From JBDLRH01 sp039800165 (GTDB lineage Bacteria; Pseudomonadota; Gammaproteobacteria; Burkholderiales; Burkholderiaceae_C): a stretch of DNA of 26,992 nt. The notes beneath the pieces are model-generated. The model was not told the origin of the DNA, did not search any database, and saw only the letters and a list, made by a program, of their open reading frames with translations. The translations under genes and the position numbers were made by a program. Shown in pieces: positions 8,422 through 18,909 of this stretch (its first letter is position 1; each line of letters begins with the position of its first letter). The stretch lies in NCBI GenBank assembly GCA_039800165.1, contig JBDLRH010000129.1, forward strand, positions 1-26,992, read 5' to 3'.

Positions 8422-9542
8422 AGCGCAGGGGTGTCGTTGGCGGGCTGGGCGCGGCGCTGGCGCTGCCGCTGGTGGCGCGCGCCGACCTGCACGGCAAGCC
8501 GCGCGGCGAGGACCGCAAGCGCATCTACATCGTCAGCAGCTATTCGCGCGACTACATCTGGTCGCAGTCCACCCAGCGCGGGGTGAACGCGGCCATGCTC
8601 AAGAACGGCTACCTTGACAGCGCGGCGCAGGGCGATGCGCTGATGCAGTCGGATGCGGTGGACAGCAAGCGCGCGTCGGTGCGCAAGGTGTGGATGGACA
8701 CCAAGCGGCGCAACTCCCGCTCGGAAATCGCGGTGACCACCCAGCGCATCATGGTCGACCTCAACCGCTTCAACCCCGACCTGGTGCTGCTGGGCGACGA
8801 CAACGCGGCCAACTACATCGGCAACCAGCTGCTGGGCACGCGCACGCCGGCGGTGTTCTGGGGCGTCAACGGCCTGCCGCTGAAGTACGGGCTGATCGAG
8901 AACCTGGACACGCCAGGGCGCAACATCACCGGCGTGTGGCAGTCGGGCTACTACAAGGAATCGCTGGAGCTGCTCAAGCGGCTGGTGCCCAAGGCGCGCA
9001 GCTTCGCCATCCTGGCCTGCGACTCCGAGACCTCGCGGCCCAACGTGAAGATGATCGAGCAGCTGGCCAAGCGCGGCGTGCTGCCGCTCAAACTCAACGA
9101 GTCGATCGTCACCAACTCGTTCGAGGACTTCAAGCGCCGCGCTCTGGCCGCGCAAAAGCAGGTGGACGCCTTCTTCGTGCTCAACCACGACACGCTGCGC
9201 GACGCCAACGGCCGCCATGTGGAGATGCTCGAGGCCGGGCGCTGGTACCTGCAGAACATCCGCATTCCCGAGGCCTCGCACGAAGACCAGTTCGTCTACG
9301 AGGGCCTGCTGCTGACGGCCAACGACTCGGGCTACAACCAGGGCTACATGGCTTTCGAGATGGCCAACCTGATCCTCGACGGCCGCGCCACGCCGGCACG
9401 CATGGCGGTGCGCACGCCCGACCGCGGCCCCTACCTTGTCAACAAGCTGCGCGCCGACCAGCTGGGCATTTCCCTGGCGGATTCGATGTACATGATCGAC
9501 GAGGTGGTCAACCACGCGGTGGCCCTCGGGAAGGGCCGCTGA
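8418..9542 (+). CDS. Periplasmic substrate-binding protein, ABC_sub_bind-like
   Basis: The protein has 374 residues. ATG 8418 overlaps the TGA of the previous gene (ATGA), which supports the start. A short signal peptide is visible (Lys-Arg-Arg, hydrophobic stretch, Ala-Arg-Ala). The mature protein has the two-lobed periplasmic-binding fold of PF04392-like proteins: IYIVSSYSRDYIWS at the front, NPDLVLLGDDNAA, TPAVFWGVNG, then NITGVWQSGYYKESLELLKR and a hinge near AFFVLNHDTL. Members of this family sit either with ABC permeases or next to sensor kinases. Here the next gene, one base away, is a Cache-domain kinase and no transporter is present. A role as kinase co-receptor is inferred; a transporter component encoded elsewhere is the alternative. 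Confidence 0.78.
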   Translation: MKRRGVVGGLGAALALPLVARADLHGKPRGEDRKRIYIVSSYSRDYIWSQSTQRGVNAAMLKNGYLDSAAQGDALMQSDAVDSKRASVRKVWMDTKRRNSRSEIAVTTQRIMVDLNRFNPDLVLLGDDNAANYIGNQLLGTRTPAVFWGVNGLPLKYGLIENLDTPGRNITGVWQSGYYKESLELLKRLVPKARSFAILACDSETSRPNVKMIEQLAKRGVLPLKLNESIVTNSFEDFKRRALAAQKQVDAFFVLNHDTLRDANGRHVEMLEAGRWYLQNIRIPEASHEDQFVYEGLLLTANDSGYNQGYMAFEMANLILDGRATPARMAVRTPDRGPYLVNKLRADQLGISLADSMYMIDEVVNHAVALGKGR

Positions 9543-9543
9543 G

Positions 9544-11955
9544 GTGCCGAACGGCCGCGCAGGCAACGTCTTTCGCGACAGCATGCTGCACGAGGCGCCG
9601 GTCGAGCGCGCCCCGGGCGGCATGCCGCTGTTCTATCGCCTGCTCGCCGCACTGATCATCGTCGGGCTGATCCCGACGGTGCCGCTGTTCTTCCTGCTGT
9701 TTCGCTACAACGCCGAAGTGGCGCTGCAGCGCACCGGCAACGACCTGTCGCAGCAGGTCACGCTGCTGGCGACAAGCTTTGACCAGGAGCACCGCACCGC
9801 CACGCAGCGCTCGCTCAAGCAGATCGCCACCTCCGAGGCGCTGGCCGCGCTGCTGTCGGGCCCGCTGGAGGAGAGGCTGGTCAACGCCAAGTCGCTCGAG
9901 GCGCTGTTCCAGAACATCGCGCGCGAGCATGCGGTGTACTCGGGGCTGTACTTCATCGACGCCGACGGCCATGAAGTGGCCTCGGTGGTGGACCAGCAGC
10001 GCAGCGGCCGCTTCGGCGAGAAGCGTTCGTGGACGGCGCTGGATGCCGACAAGCCCAGCCCCACGGTAACTGCGGGCCAGGCGCTGCTCAAGCGGCTGTT
10101 CACCACGCCGTCGCTGCTGGCGGCGGGCAACATGGAATGGTTCATGCCGCCGCGCGACATGCTGGCGCAGGGGCCGTTTGTCGACGAGCGCGGGCGGCCT
10201 TCGCTGCTGCTGGGGCTGTCGACGGTGGACATCGACAGCGGCGCGCTCAGCGGCGCGGCACTGATCCGGGTGGACCTGAGCGCCTTCCTGGCGGTGCTGC
10301 GCACGGTGAAGGTGCTCGACGCCAATGTGGCGTGGCTGCTGGATGCCGCCAACAAGCCGCTGCTGCGGCCCGAGGGCAATGCAGGCCGGCTCGACCCGGC
10401 CACGGCGCTGCCCGCCGACCTGGCGCTGGAAGTGCGCCTGGTGCGCGACTCTGACGGCCTGATCGCCTACCGCGACATCGGCACCGCCGGCAACCAGCGG
10501 CTGCTGAGGCTGGCCTATGCGGTGCCCGACGATCTGGTCGCGCAAGAGTTCGAGGCCACGCGCAATTTGTTCGTGATTGCGCTGGTGGTGTCGCTGCTGG
10601 CGTCGCTGGCGCTGGCGTATGCGGTGTCCAAGACGATTGCGCGGCCGATCGTCAGCCTGGCCGGTGCGGCGCGCAAGCTGTCGCAAGGCGACCTGTCGGC
10701 GCGGGTGGACGTGAAGGCCGGCGGCGAGGTGCAGGTGCTGGTGGACAGCTTCAACTCGATGGCCGGCAACCTCGGGCAGTCGCTGCAGGACCTGTCGGCG
10801 CAGACGCTGGTGATCGACAAGGCGCCGTTCGGCATCATGATCCTGGACCCGCAGCCCGAGCAGCACCGCGTGCACTACGCGAACGAGGCCTTCAGCCGCC
10901 TGCTGGGCTTCAGCGAGGCGCAGGTGCGCGGGCGGCATCCGCGCATGCTGCTGGCCGGCGACGCCGGTGCGGCCAAGGCCGAGCTGATCGAGCGCGCCTT
11001 CGCCGAGCTCACCTCGGTGGAGGTGGAGGTGTCCACCCAGCCGCGCGAGGGCCCGCCGCGGCTGATGAACTGGCTGGTGTTCCCCTGCATCTCGAGCGAT
11101 GGCGAGGTCATCAGCATCGTGGTGTTCCTCAACGACCTGACCGACATCCGCGCCATGGAGCAGGAGCGCGAGCGCCTGGCCGCCGAGCTGCAAGAGTCCA
11201 ACAAGCTGGAGTTCCTGGCGCTCACCATCGCCGGCATCTCGCACGACCTGAACACCCCCATCGGTGTGGGCGTGACGGCCGCCAGCCAGCTGCAGCGCAC
11301 GGTGGAGCGCATGCGCGCCGTGATCGACCAGGAGCCCGGCAACATCGAGGGCCTGAAGAACTGGTGCAAGAAGGTCGAGCAGACCACCGAGATCATCAGC
11401 CGCAACCTCGAGAAGGCCGGCCAGCTGGTGCAGGGCTTCAAGAAGACATCGGCCAACGCCACGCGCACCGAGTGGGTGACGCTCAATGTGCGCAGCCTGC
11501 TGGAGTCGCTGCTGGTCAGCCTGTCGCCGATCATGCGCCGGGCGCATTGCACCGTGCACCTGAGCTGCCCGCCGGTGCTGCAGCTGTTCACCGAGCCGGG
11601 CTCGGTGTCGCAGGCCGTCACCAACCTGCTGATCAATGCCACGGTGCATGCCTTCGAGAACCGCGACGACCGGCAGATCGAGGTGACGGTGAGCGACAGC
11701 GCAGAAGAAGTGCTGATCAAGGTGGCCGACAACGGCAACGGCATGACCGAAGAGGCGGCGGTCAAGGCCTTCACCCCGTTCTTCACCACCAAGCGTGCCT
11801 CCGGCGGGTCGGGCCTGGGCCTGTTCTCGTCGCGGCGGGTGGTGGAAGAGGTGCTGGGCGGCCGTCTGAGCTTTGAGACCACGCCGGGGCAGGGCACCTG
11901 CTTCTTCATCCACCTGCCCAAGACGCGGGCCACCGCCCTGAAGGACCCGTTGTGA
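9544..11955 (+). CDS. Sensor histidine kinase: Cache - HAMP - PAS - HisKA - HATPase
   Basis: The protein has 803 residues if the GTG at 9544 is used, one base after the previous stop; ATG at 9583 would remove 13 residues. Membrane segments lie near residues 28-50 and 341-362. The roughly 290-residue periplasmic part looks like a double Cache domain (YSGLYFIDADGHEVASV, then ANVAWLLDAANKPL). A HAMP domain follows (about 363-415, IARPIVSLAGAARKLSQGDL), then PAS (about 420-540), DHp with HDLNTPIG (His567), and an ATPase domain with N698, DNG at 729-731 and GSGLGL. From the PAS domain on it closely parallels the kinase at 1816-3903, including two Cys (C669, C675) matching C558 and C564 there. Its input is probably the binding proteins encoded just upstream, its target the receiver just downstream. 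Confidence 0.88.
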   Translation: MPNGRAGNVFRDSMLHEAPVERAPGGMPLFYRLLAALIIVGLIPTVPLFFLLFRYNAEVALQRTGNDLSQQVTLLATSFDQEHRTATQRSLKQIATSEALAALLSGPLEERLVNAKSLEALFQNIAREHAVYSGLYFIDADGHEVASVVDQQRSGRFGEKRSWTALDADKPSPTVTAGQALLKRLFTTPSLLAAGNMEWFMPPRDMLAQGPFVDERGRPSLLLGLSTVDIDSGALSGAALIRVDLSAFLAVLRTVKVLDANVAWLLDAANKPLLRPEGNAGRLDPATALPADLALEVRLVRDSDGLIAYRDIGTAGNQRLLRLAYAVPDDLVAQEFEATRNLFVIALVVSLLASLALAYAVSKTIARPIVSLAGAARKLSQGDLSARVDVKAGGEVQVLVDSFNSMAGNLGQSLQDLSAQTLVIDKAPFGIMILDPQPEQHRVHYANEAFSRLLGFSEAQVRGRHPRMLLAGDAGAAKAELIERAFAELTSVEVEVSTQPREGPPRLMNWLVFPCISSDGEVISIVVFLNDLTDIRAMEQERERLAAELQESNKLEFLALTIAGISHDLNTPIGVGVTAASQLQRTVERMRAVIDQEPGNIEGLKNWCKKVEQTTEIISRNLEKAGQLVQGFKKTSANATRTEWVTLNVRSLLESLLVSLSPIMRRAHCTVHLSCPPVLQLFTEPGSVSQAVTNLLINATVHAFENRDDRQIEVTVSDSAEEVLIKVADNGNGMTEEAAVKAFTPFFTTKRASGGSGLGLFSSRRVVEEVLGGRLSFETTPGQGTCFFIHLPKTRATALKDPL

Positions 11956-12422
11956 GCGAAGTCGCTGCCGGGGGCTGTTGCTGGAAGGTGCTGGTGGTCG
12001 ATGACGAGCCCGATGTGGTGGAGGTCACCGCCATGGTGTTCGACGGCGTCGAGTTCGAAGGCGTGCCGGTGCAGGTGTTGCGTGCGGCAAGCGGCGCGCA
12101 GGCCTCGGCGCTGTTTGACGCGCATCCGGACATCGCCGTGGCCTACATCGATGTGGTGATGGAGACCGAGCGCGCCGGGCTGGACCTGGTGGGCCATGTG
12201 CGCGACCAGCTGCGCAACGGCAATGTGCGGCTGATCCTGCGCACCGGCAACCCGGGGCTGGCCGCGCGCGAGGAGATCGTCCGCCACCTCGAGATCGACG
12301 ACTACCGCGAAAAGCCCGAGCTGACGGCCGAGCGGCTGGAGACCAGCCTGATCACCGCCCTGCGCACCTACAAGCGGCTGTGCGAGTGTGCAGGCGTCGA
12401 GCCCTGGGGCCGCGCCGCCTGA
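11952..12422 (+). CDS. Stand-alone receiver protein, DUF3369-associated type
   Basis: The protein has 156 residues from GTG 11952, which overlaps the stop of the kinase gene (GTGA). It is a single receiver: VLVVDDEPD acidic pair, phospho-acceptor Asp67 in YIDVVMETERAGLDL, Thr in LRTGNPG, and Lys in YREKPELTAERL. There is no output domain. The tail has LCEC (Cys144, Cys146), matching the LCQCC of the protein at 6423-6908, and both DNA and protein are strikingly alike between the two genes. It closes block B. It is likely the cognate target of the kinase it overlaps, though similarity to the block A receivers makes cross-talk plausible. Downstream action would need another protein. Confidence 0.85.
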   Translation: MSEVAAGGCCWKVLVVDDEPDVVEVTAMVFDGVEFEGVPVQVLRAASGAQASALFDAHPDIAVAYIDVVMETERAGLDLVGHVRDQLRNGNVRLILRTGNPGLAAREEIVRHLEIDDYREKPELTAERLETSLITALRTYKRLCECAGVEPWGRAA

Positions 12423-12435
12423 ACCTGCGCTCGGT

Positions 12436-12502
12436 TTGACAGATGTCAACGAGCCGCATCAATTGTTTCCAATTTGCCAGATTTGCGGTTAAGGTGTAAC
12501 CG
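12436..12502. promoter_or_regulatory. Two inverted repeats upstream of the MHYT kinase gene (candidate operator/promoter)
   Basis: The 145-base gap before the MHYT kinase gene is AT-richer than its surroundings and holds two perfect dyads. One is TTGACA-2-TGTCAA at 12436-12449; its left arm also equals a sigma-70 -35 hexamer. The other is CGGTTA-5-TAACCG at 12486-12502. No convincing -10 box lies 16-18 bases after the TTGACA. A regulator-binding site is a reasonable reading, but no regulator can be named. A Shine-Dalgarno AGGAG sits at 12553-12557, ten bases before the ATG. Confidence 0.4.
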
Positions 12503-12567
12503 AAACGCACAACGCCGGGCGTGAGCAATCCGCTTGCCCCGGCAGCGGCGGCAGGAGCGGTGACACC

Positions 12568-15722
<3,155 letters not shown>

Positions 15723-15726
<4 letters not shown>

Positions 15727-15754
15727 CCGAAGTCACCGCCCCACAGTGCGGGGA
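15723..15754. terminator. Possible weak bidirectional terminator between convergent kinase genes
   Basis: The 35-base gap between the two convergent kinase genes holds GTGAC-4-GTCAC at 15723-15736, which overlaps the stop codon of the MHYT gene, and a CCCC/GGGG pairing just after it. Neither stem is followed by a T-run on either strand. The position suits termination, but the structure is weak. Confidence 0.25.
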
Positions 15755-15761
15755 GTGAGGC

Positions 15762-17948
15762 TCAGGCGTCGGTGCGCGGCGCCAGCAGCTCGGCAATGGC
15801 GCGGTACAGCTGCTCGGGCTTGACCGGCTTGGAGAGGTAAGCGTCCATCCCTGCGGCCAGGCAGGCTTCGCGGTCTTCGGCAAAGGCGTTGGCCGTCATC
15901 GCGATGATCGGCGTGCGCTGCAACGCCTCGGCGGCTTCGGTCTGGCGGATGCGACGCGTGGCCTCCAGCCCGTCCATCACCGGCATCTGCATGTCCATCA
16001 AGATGATTTGCGGACGCTGCGCCTGCCACAGCGCAACGGCCTCGCTGCCGTCCACCGCACAACTGACGCGGTGGCCGCCGTGCTCCAGGATCTTGCGTGC
16101 CAGCAGCTGGTTGACCGGGTTGTCCTCCACCAGCAGCACCGACACCGGCTGCACCGGGCGCGCGTTCAAAGACGCTTCTTCCTCACGCGCCGGCGCCTGT
16201 GCCACCGGCAGCGTGAGCTCCACATGAAAGCGGCTGCCGCGGCCGGGTTCGCTTTCAGCCCAGATGCGCCCGCCCATCATCGTGACCAGATGGCGGCTGA
16301 TGGTCAGGCCCAGGCCCGTGCCGCCAAAGCGGCGCGAGATCGACTTGTCGGCCTGCGAAAACGGCTCGAAGATCCGCTCGAGTGCCTCGGGTGCAATGCC
16401 GATGCCGCTGTCGCTCACGGTGCACTGAAAGCGGCAGCTGGCGGTGCCCGCAGCGTCTGTGGTGGATGCGAGCACGCGCACCTGCACCGCCACCGTGCCT
16501 TGCGACGTGAACTTCACCGCATTGCTCAACAGGTTCAGCAGCACCTGGCGCAGGCGCGTCGGGTCGCCTTGCACCCACTTCGGCAGTTCGGGCGCGAGGT
16601 CGGCCTGCAGCGCGATCGACTTGGCCCGGGCGTTGAATTCGAGCGTGCGCAAGGCGCCGCGCACCAGATGGTGCACATCAAAAGGAATCGACTCCAGGTC
16701 GAGCTGCCCCGACTCGATCTTGGACAGGTCCAGGATATCGTTGATCAGGCTCAGCAGCGAGGCGGACGACTGGTCGATGATCGACAGGTTCTCGCGCTGC
16801 TCGTCGCTCAGCGGTGACTGCAGCATCATGGCCGTCATGCCGACGATGCCGTTCATCGGCGTGCGGATTTCGTGGCTCATCGACGCAAGGAAGGCCGACT
16901 TGGCCTGGTTGGCCGTTTCTGCCGCCCGGCGTGCCGCTTCGAGCTCGTCTTCCTTGTTCTTGCGCCAGGTCACGTCGGTGGCGCTGCCGCGGTAGCCGGT
17001 GAACACGCCCGCTTCATCGAACACCGGAACGCCCGACACGCTGATCCATTGCGGCTGGCCATCGGGGTTCCTGGCGAGGTAGACAAAGTCGCGCAGCACG
17101 GCGCGCGACTCCACCTTTTGCAGATACTGCGCCCACATGGGGTCTGCCTGCGGATCGTCGATGCCAGCCACCTGCCATCGCGTCTTGCCCACCGCGTTGG
17201 CCGCTCGCTGGCGCTGGCGCGCATCGCTGGACAGCGAGACAAAGGTCAGGTTGTGCTGCGCGTCCGTCTCCCAGAACCAGTCGCTGGCGGCCATGGAGAA
17301 GTCGCGCAGGCGTTGCTGTTCTTCGCGCATGCGCTGCAGCGCCAGCCCGATCTGGCGCAGCAGGATGGGCACCGGCAGCATCACCGCGATGAAGCCCACG
17401 GCAGAGACCAACAACACGGCCAGCGGTCGGCCCGGGAACAGCTCTGGCAGATGGATGCCCGCTGCCGGCAGCAGCACCGAAGTCACCGCCACGGCATAGA
17501 AGGCCGCGCCGATCGCAATGGCGGCCCGCACGCCACAGACGGCAGCAAATGCCGGCAGGAAGCTGACCGCCATGGTGGCGGGTGCGCCCATGCGTGCCGA
17601 GGTCAGCCACAGCATAGTGATCACCGGCAGCATGACGCCGGCGTAAATCCACATCGCCAGCCGCGCCCGGCCGCGCAGCGCCATGGCACGCCCCACCAGC
17701 AGGCCGGCGGACATGCAGACCGCCATGACCACGATGCCTTTGGGGTTGGCAAACAGCGAGGGCTGCACCAGGGCCGCCACGCCCAGCAGCGCAAACAAGC
17801 CCAGGAACAGTTCGAAGTAGCGCCGGGCCAGCACCGCTGCCTGCTCATCGTCCAGCCGCCAGTCACCCCAGCGCGAACGCGCGGTGCGTGCGGCGTCTGG
17901 CGGGGGCCCGGTCAGCGTGGGTGTAGGCGTGGGCGTGGGCGTGTTCAT
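15762..17948 (-). CDS. Multi-pass membrane hybrid histidine kinase: PAS - HisKA - HATPase - REC
   Basis: The protein has 728 residues. The N-terminus is a Thr-Pro repeat (TPTPTPTPT) encoded by a GTGGGC-type hexamer repeat, followed by about six hydrophobic segments within residues 40-215 without a recognised sensor motif. A PAS domain starts near residue 230 (DWFWETD, similar to the PAS of the hybrid kinase at 3900-6392) and ends with FTGYRGSATDVT. Then come DHp SHEIRTPMN (His359), ATPase with LSNAVKF, DSGIGI and GTGLGL, and a C-terminal receiver (VLLVEDNPVNQ, Asp652 in MDMQMPVMDG). No HPt is attached, so an external HPt is expected; the one encoded in the convergent neighbour is a candidate. 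The ATG at 17948 has a GGAG only two bases upstream, so the exact start is unsure. Confidence 0.88.
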   Translation of the reverse strand: MNTPTPTPTPTLTGPPPDAARTARSRWGDWRLDDEQAAVLARRYFELFLGLFALLGVAALVQPSLFANPKGIVVMAVCMSAGLLVGRAMALRGRARLAMWIYAGVMLPVITMLWLTSARMGAPATMAVSFLPAFAAVCGVRAAIAIGAAFYAVAVTSVLLPAAGIHLPELFPGRPLAVLLVSAVGFIAVMLPVPILLRQIGLALQRMREEQQRLRDFSMAASDWFWETDAQHNLTFVSLSSDARQRQRAANAVGKTRWQVAGIDDPQADPMWAQYLQKVESRAVLRDFVYLARNPDGQPQWISVSGVPVFDEAGVFTGYRGSATDVTWRKNKEDELEAARRAAETANQAKSAFLASMSHEIRTPMNGIVGMTAMMLQSPLSDEQRENLSIIDQSSASLLSLINDILDLSKIESGQLDLESIPFDVHHLVRGALRTLEFNARAKSIALQADLAPELPKWVQGDPTRLRQVLLNLLSNAVKFTSQGTVAVQVRVLASTTDAAGTASCRFQCTVSDSGIGIAPEALERIFEPFSQADKSISRRFGGTGLGLTISRHLVTMMGGRIWAESEPGRGSRFHVELTLPVAQAPAREEEASLNARPVQPVSVLLVEDNPVNQLLARKILEHGGHRVSCAVDGSEAVALWQAQRPQIILMDMQMPVMDGLEATRRIRQTEAAEALQRTPIIAMTANAFAEDREACLAAGMDAYLSKPVKPEQLYRAIAELLAPRTDA

Positions 17949-18203
17949 GGCTCCAGCGAGGCTTTCAAGCCGGCCGTGAGGGCGGTCAGGCGCGGTTCAC
18001 GCTGCGCAATCCGCGCCGGCGGCACGTGGGCGTCAATCGCTTGTGGAGTGATGGCTGTCTCCTGAAGGGCGGTGCGGCCTGAAGTGCAAACGCATTTGTG
18101 TCTCCGCCAACGCCAAGGGTAAGTTGCTGCCGGCAGCGTTCAGGCGATGGCGCCTGAGGCTGCGGGCAGGGCCAACCGGGCCTCTGAACGGAGGCCCGGC
18201 GGA
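17949..18203. other. 255-base intergenic region with three inverted repeats
   Basis: This gap separates two minus-strand genes and should carry the promoter of the membrane hybrid kinase. No gene is recognised in it. It holds a 12-base palindrome GCTGCCGGCAGC at 18126-18137, a hairpin TCAGGCG-4-CGCCTGA at 18140-18157, and a longer hairpin with 9-base arms CCGGGCCTC/GAGGCCCGG at 18176-18199. The last lies five bases past the stop of the CzcI-like gene and could act as its terminator, although no T-run follows on the minus strand. Confidence 0.6.
18176..18199 (-). terminator. GC-rich hairpin downstream of the CzcI-like gene
   Basis: The stem has perfect 9-base arms, CCGGGCCTC and GAGGCCCGG, with a 6-base loop, starting just after the stop codon of the minus-strand gene. 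The stem is strong enough for an intrinsic terminator, but the following minus-strand bases are not T-rich, so it could instead stabilise the mRNA 3' end. Confidence 0.45.
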
Positions 18204-18605
18204 TCAGCTGCGTCGTGGGGGGCGCTTGGGCAGCGCCAGATTGGCGTCGACGAACGACGCCGCGCTTTCGCTCAGGGTCAGGCGCGCCAGCAGCATCGGC
18301 TCACCGGTGCGCACCGGGGTGCGATGCACTGCGAAGGCGGCGCACAGGCTGGCGCAGATGCGATCAGTCTGCTGCACCTCATCGTGCGCAGAGTGGTCAT
18401 GGGCCAAGACCCAATGCAGATGCGTGTGGCCGTGATGGACGTCGACAAGGTCGGCATCCACGGAAAACACGGGCTCGAACGCCGCGCCGCTTGCGTGGCC
18501 GGCATGCGGTTCATCATGACAACCCCCGCCCCACGCGCACACCGCCCGCGCAGGCAGCGCGATGCACAACAGCAGAAGGACGAAAAGTCGTACCGGACGA
18601 GTCAC
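18204..18605 (-). CDS. CzcI-like small histidine-rich secreted protein (orphan)
   Basis: The protein has 133 residues from GTG 18605. It opens with a signal peptide (Arg, then LFVLLLLCIALPARAVCA). The mature part is His- and Asp-rich (HDEPHAGH, HHGHTHLHW, HDHSAHD), as in metal-binding periplasmic proteins, and has two Cys near the middle (ICASLC). The overall layout, ending in a basic Pro-rich ALPKRPPRRS, resembles CzcI, the small protein usually encoded in front of czcCBA heavy-metal efflux genes in Burkholderiales. Here no efflux gene is next to it on either side. The start codon is not certain, as no clear Shine-Dalgarno precedes it. The family call is from pattern memory and is moderate; a general histidine-rich hypothetical protein is the alternative. 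Confidence 0.6.
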   Translation of the reverse strand: MTRPVRLFVLLLLCIALPARAVCAWGGGCHDEPHAGHASGAAFEPVFSVDADLVDVHHGHTHLHWVLAHDHSAHDEVQQTDRICASLCAAFAVHRTPVRTGEPMLLARLTLSESAASFVDANLALPKRPPRRS

Positions 18606-18738
18606 GCAATCAGCTTACCGGGGGTGGATTGAAGGAGCATGCGGGATAACCCGTGACGTATGGATACGACTTGCAACAGCAGCAGTACCGTTGTGCAAGG
18701 CGCAGTGTGATTTCCGCGTGTGCAATGTGTGACAAAAA

Positions 18739-18757
18739 AGCCCGCGCGAGGCGGGCT
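18739..18757 (-). terminator. Intrinsic terminator downstream of tRNA-Asn
   Basis: Perfect 7-base arms (AGCCCGC and GCGGGCT, 5-base loop) are followed on the minus strand by six T residues (the A-run at 18734-18739 of the plus strand). It lies about 40 bases past the 3' end of the tRNA gene, as expected for its terminator. The CTCTTT on the plus side would give only weak termination in the other direction. Confidence 0.85.
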
Positions 18758-18798
18758 CTTTGTGCTGTGCAGGCCATTGGGCTGCACAGGCTTTTGTG

Positions 18799-18874
18799 TG
18801 GCTCCTCGACCTGGGCTCGAACCAGGGACCTACGGATTAACAGTCCGGCGCTCTACCGACTGAGCTATCGAGGA
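18799..18874 (-). tRNA. tRNA-Asn (anticodon GTT)
   Basis: The 76-base minus-strand sequence folds as a standard tRNA. The acceptor stem is TCCTCGA with TCGAGGA, the D-arm contains AGCTCAGTCGGTAGAGC, the anticodon loop reads CTGTTAA with anticodon GTT, and the T-arm contains GGTTCGAG. The 3' CCA is encoded at 18801-18799. It lies between the stop of the TonB receptor gene (36 bases away) and an intrinsic terminator. The site shows no sign of an integrated element or a duplicated 3' end. Confidence 0.96.
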
Positions 18875-18909
18875 ACAGCCCAAGATTATAGCCAAAGTTG
18901 GGCCGGCCC

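Noticed and set aside
7380..9542. A 720-codon open frame that would fuse extra sequence to the second binding protein
   Set aside because: The first 346 codons are an out-of-frame reading of the first binding-protein gene; the ATGA overlap at 8418 and the signal peptide mark the true start.
18799..18874. tRNA-Asn as an attachment site of an integrated element
   Set aside because: No integrase gene and no repeated tRNA 3' end were found on either side.
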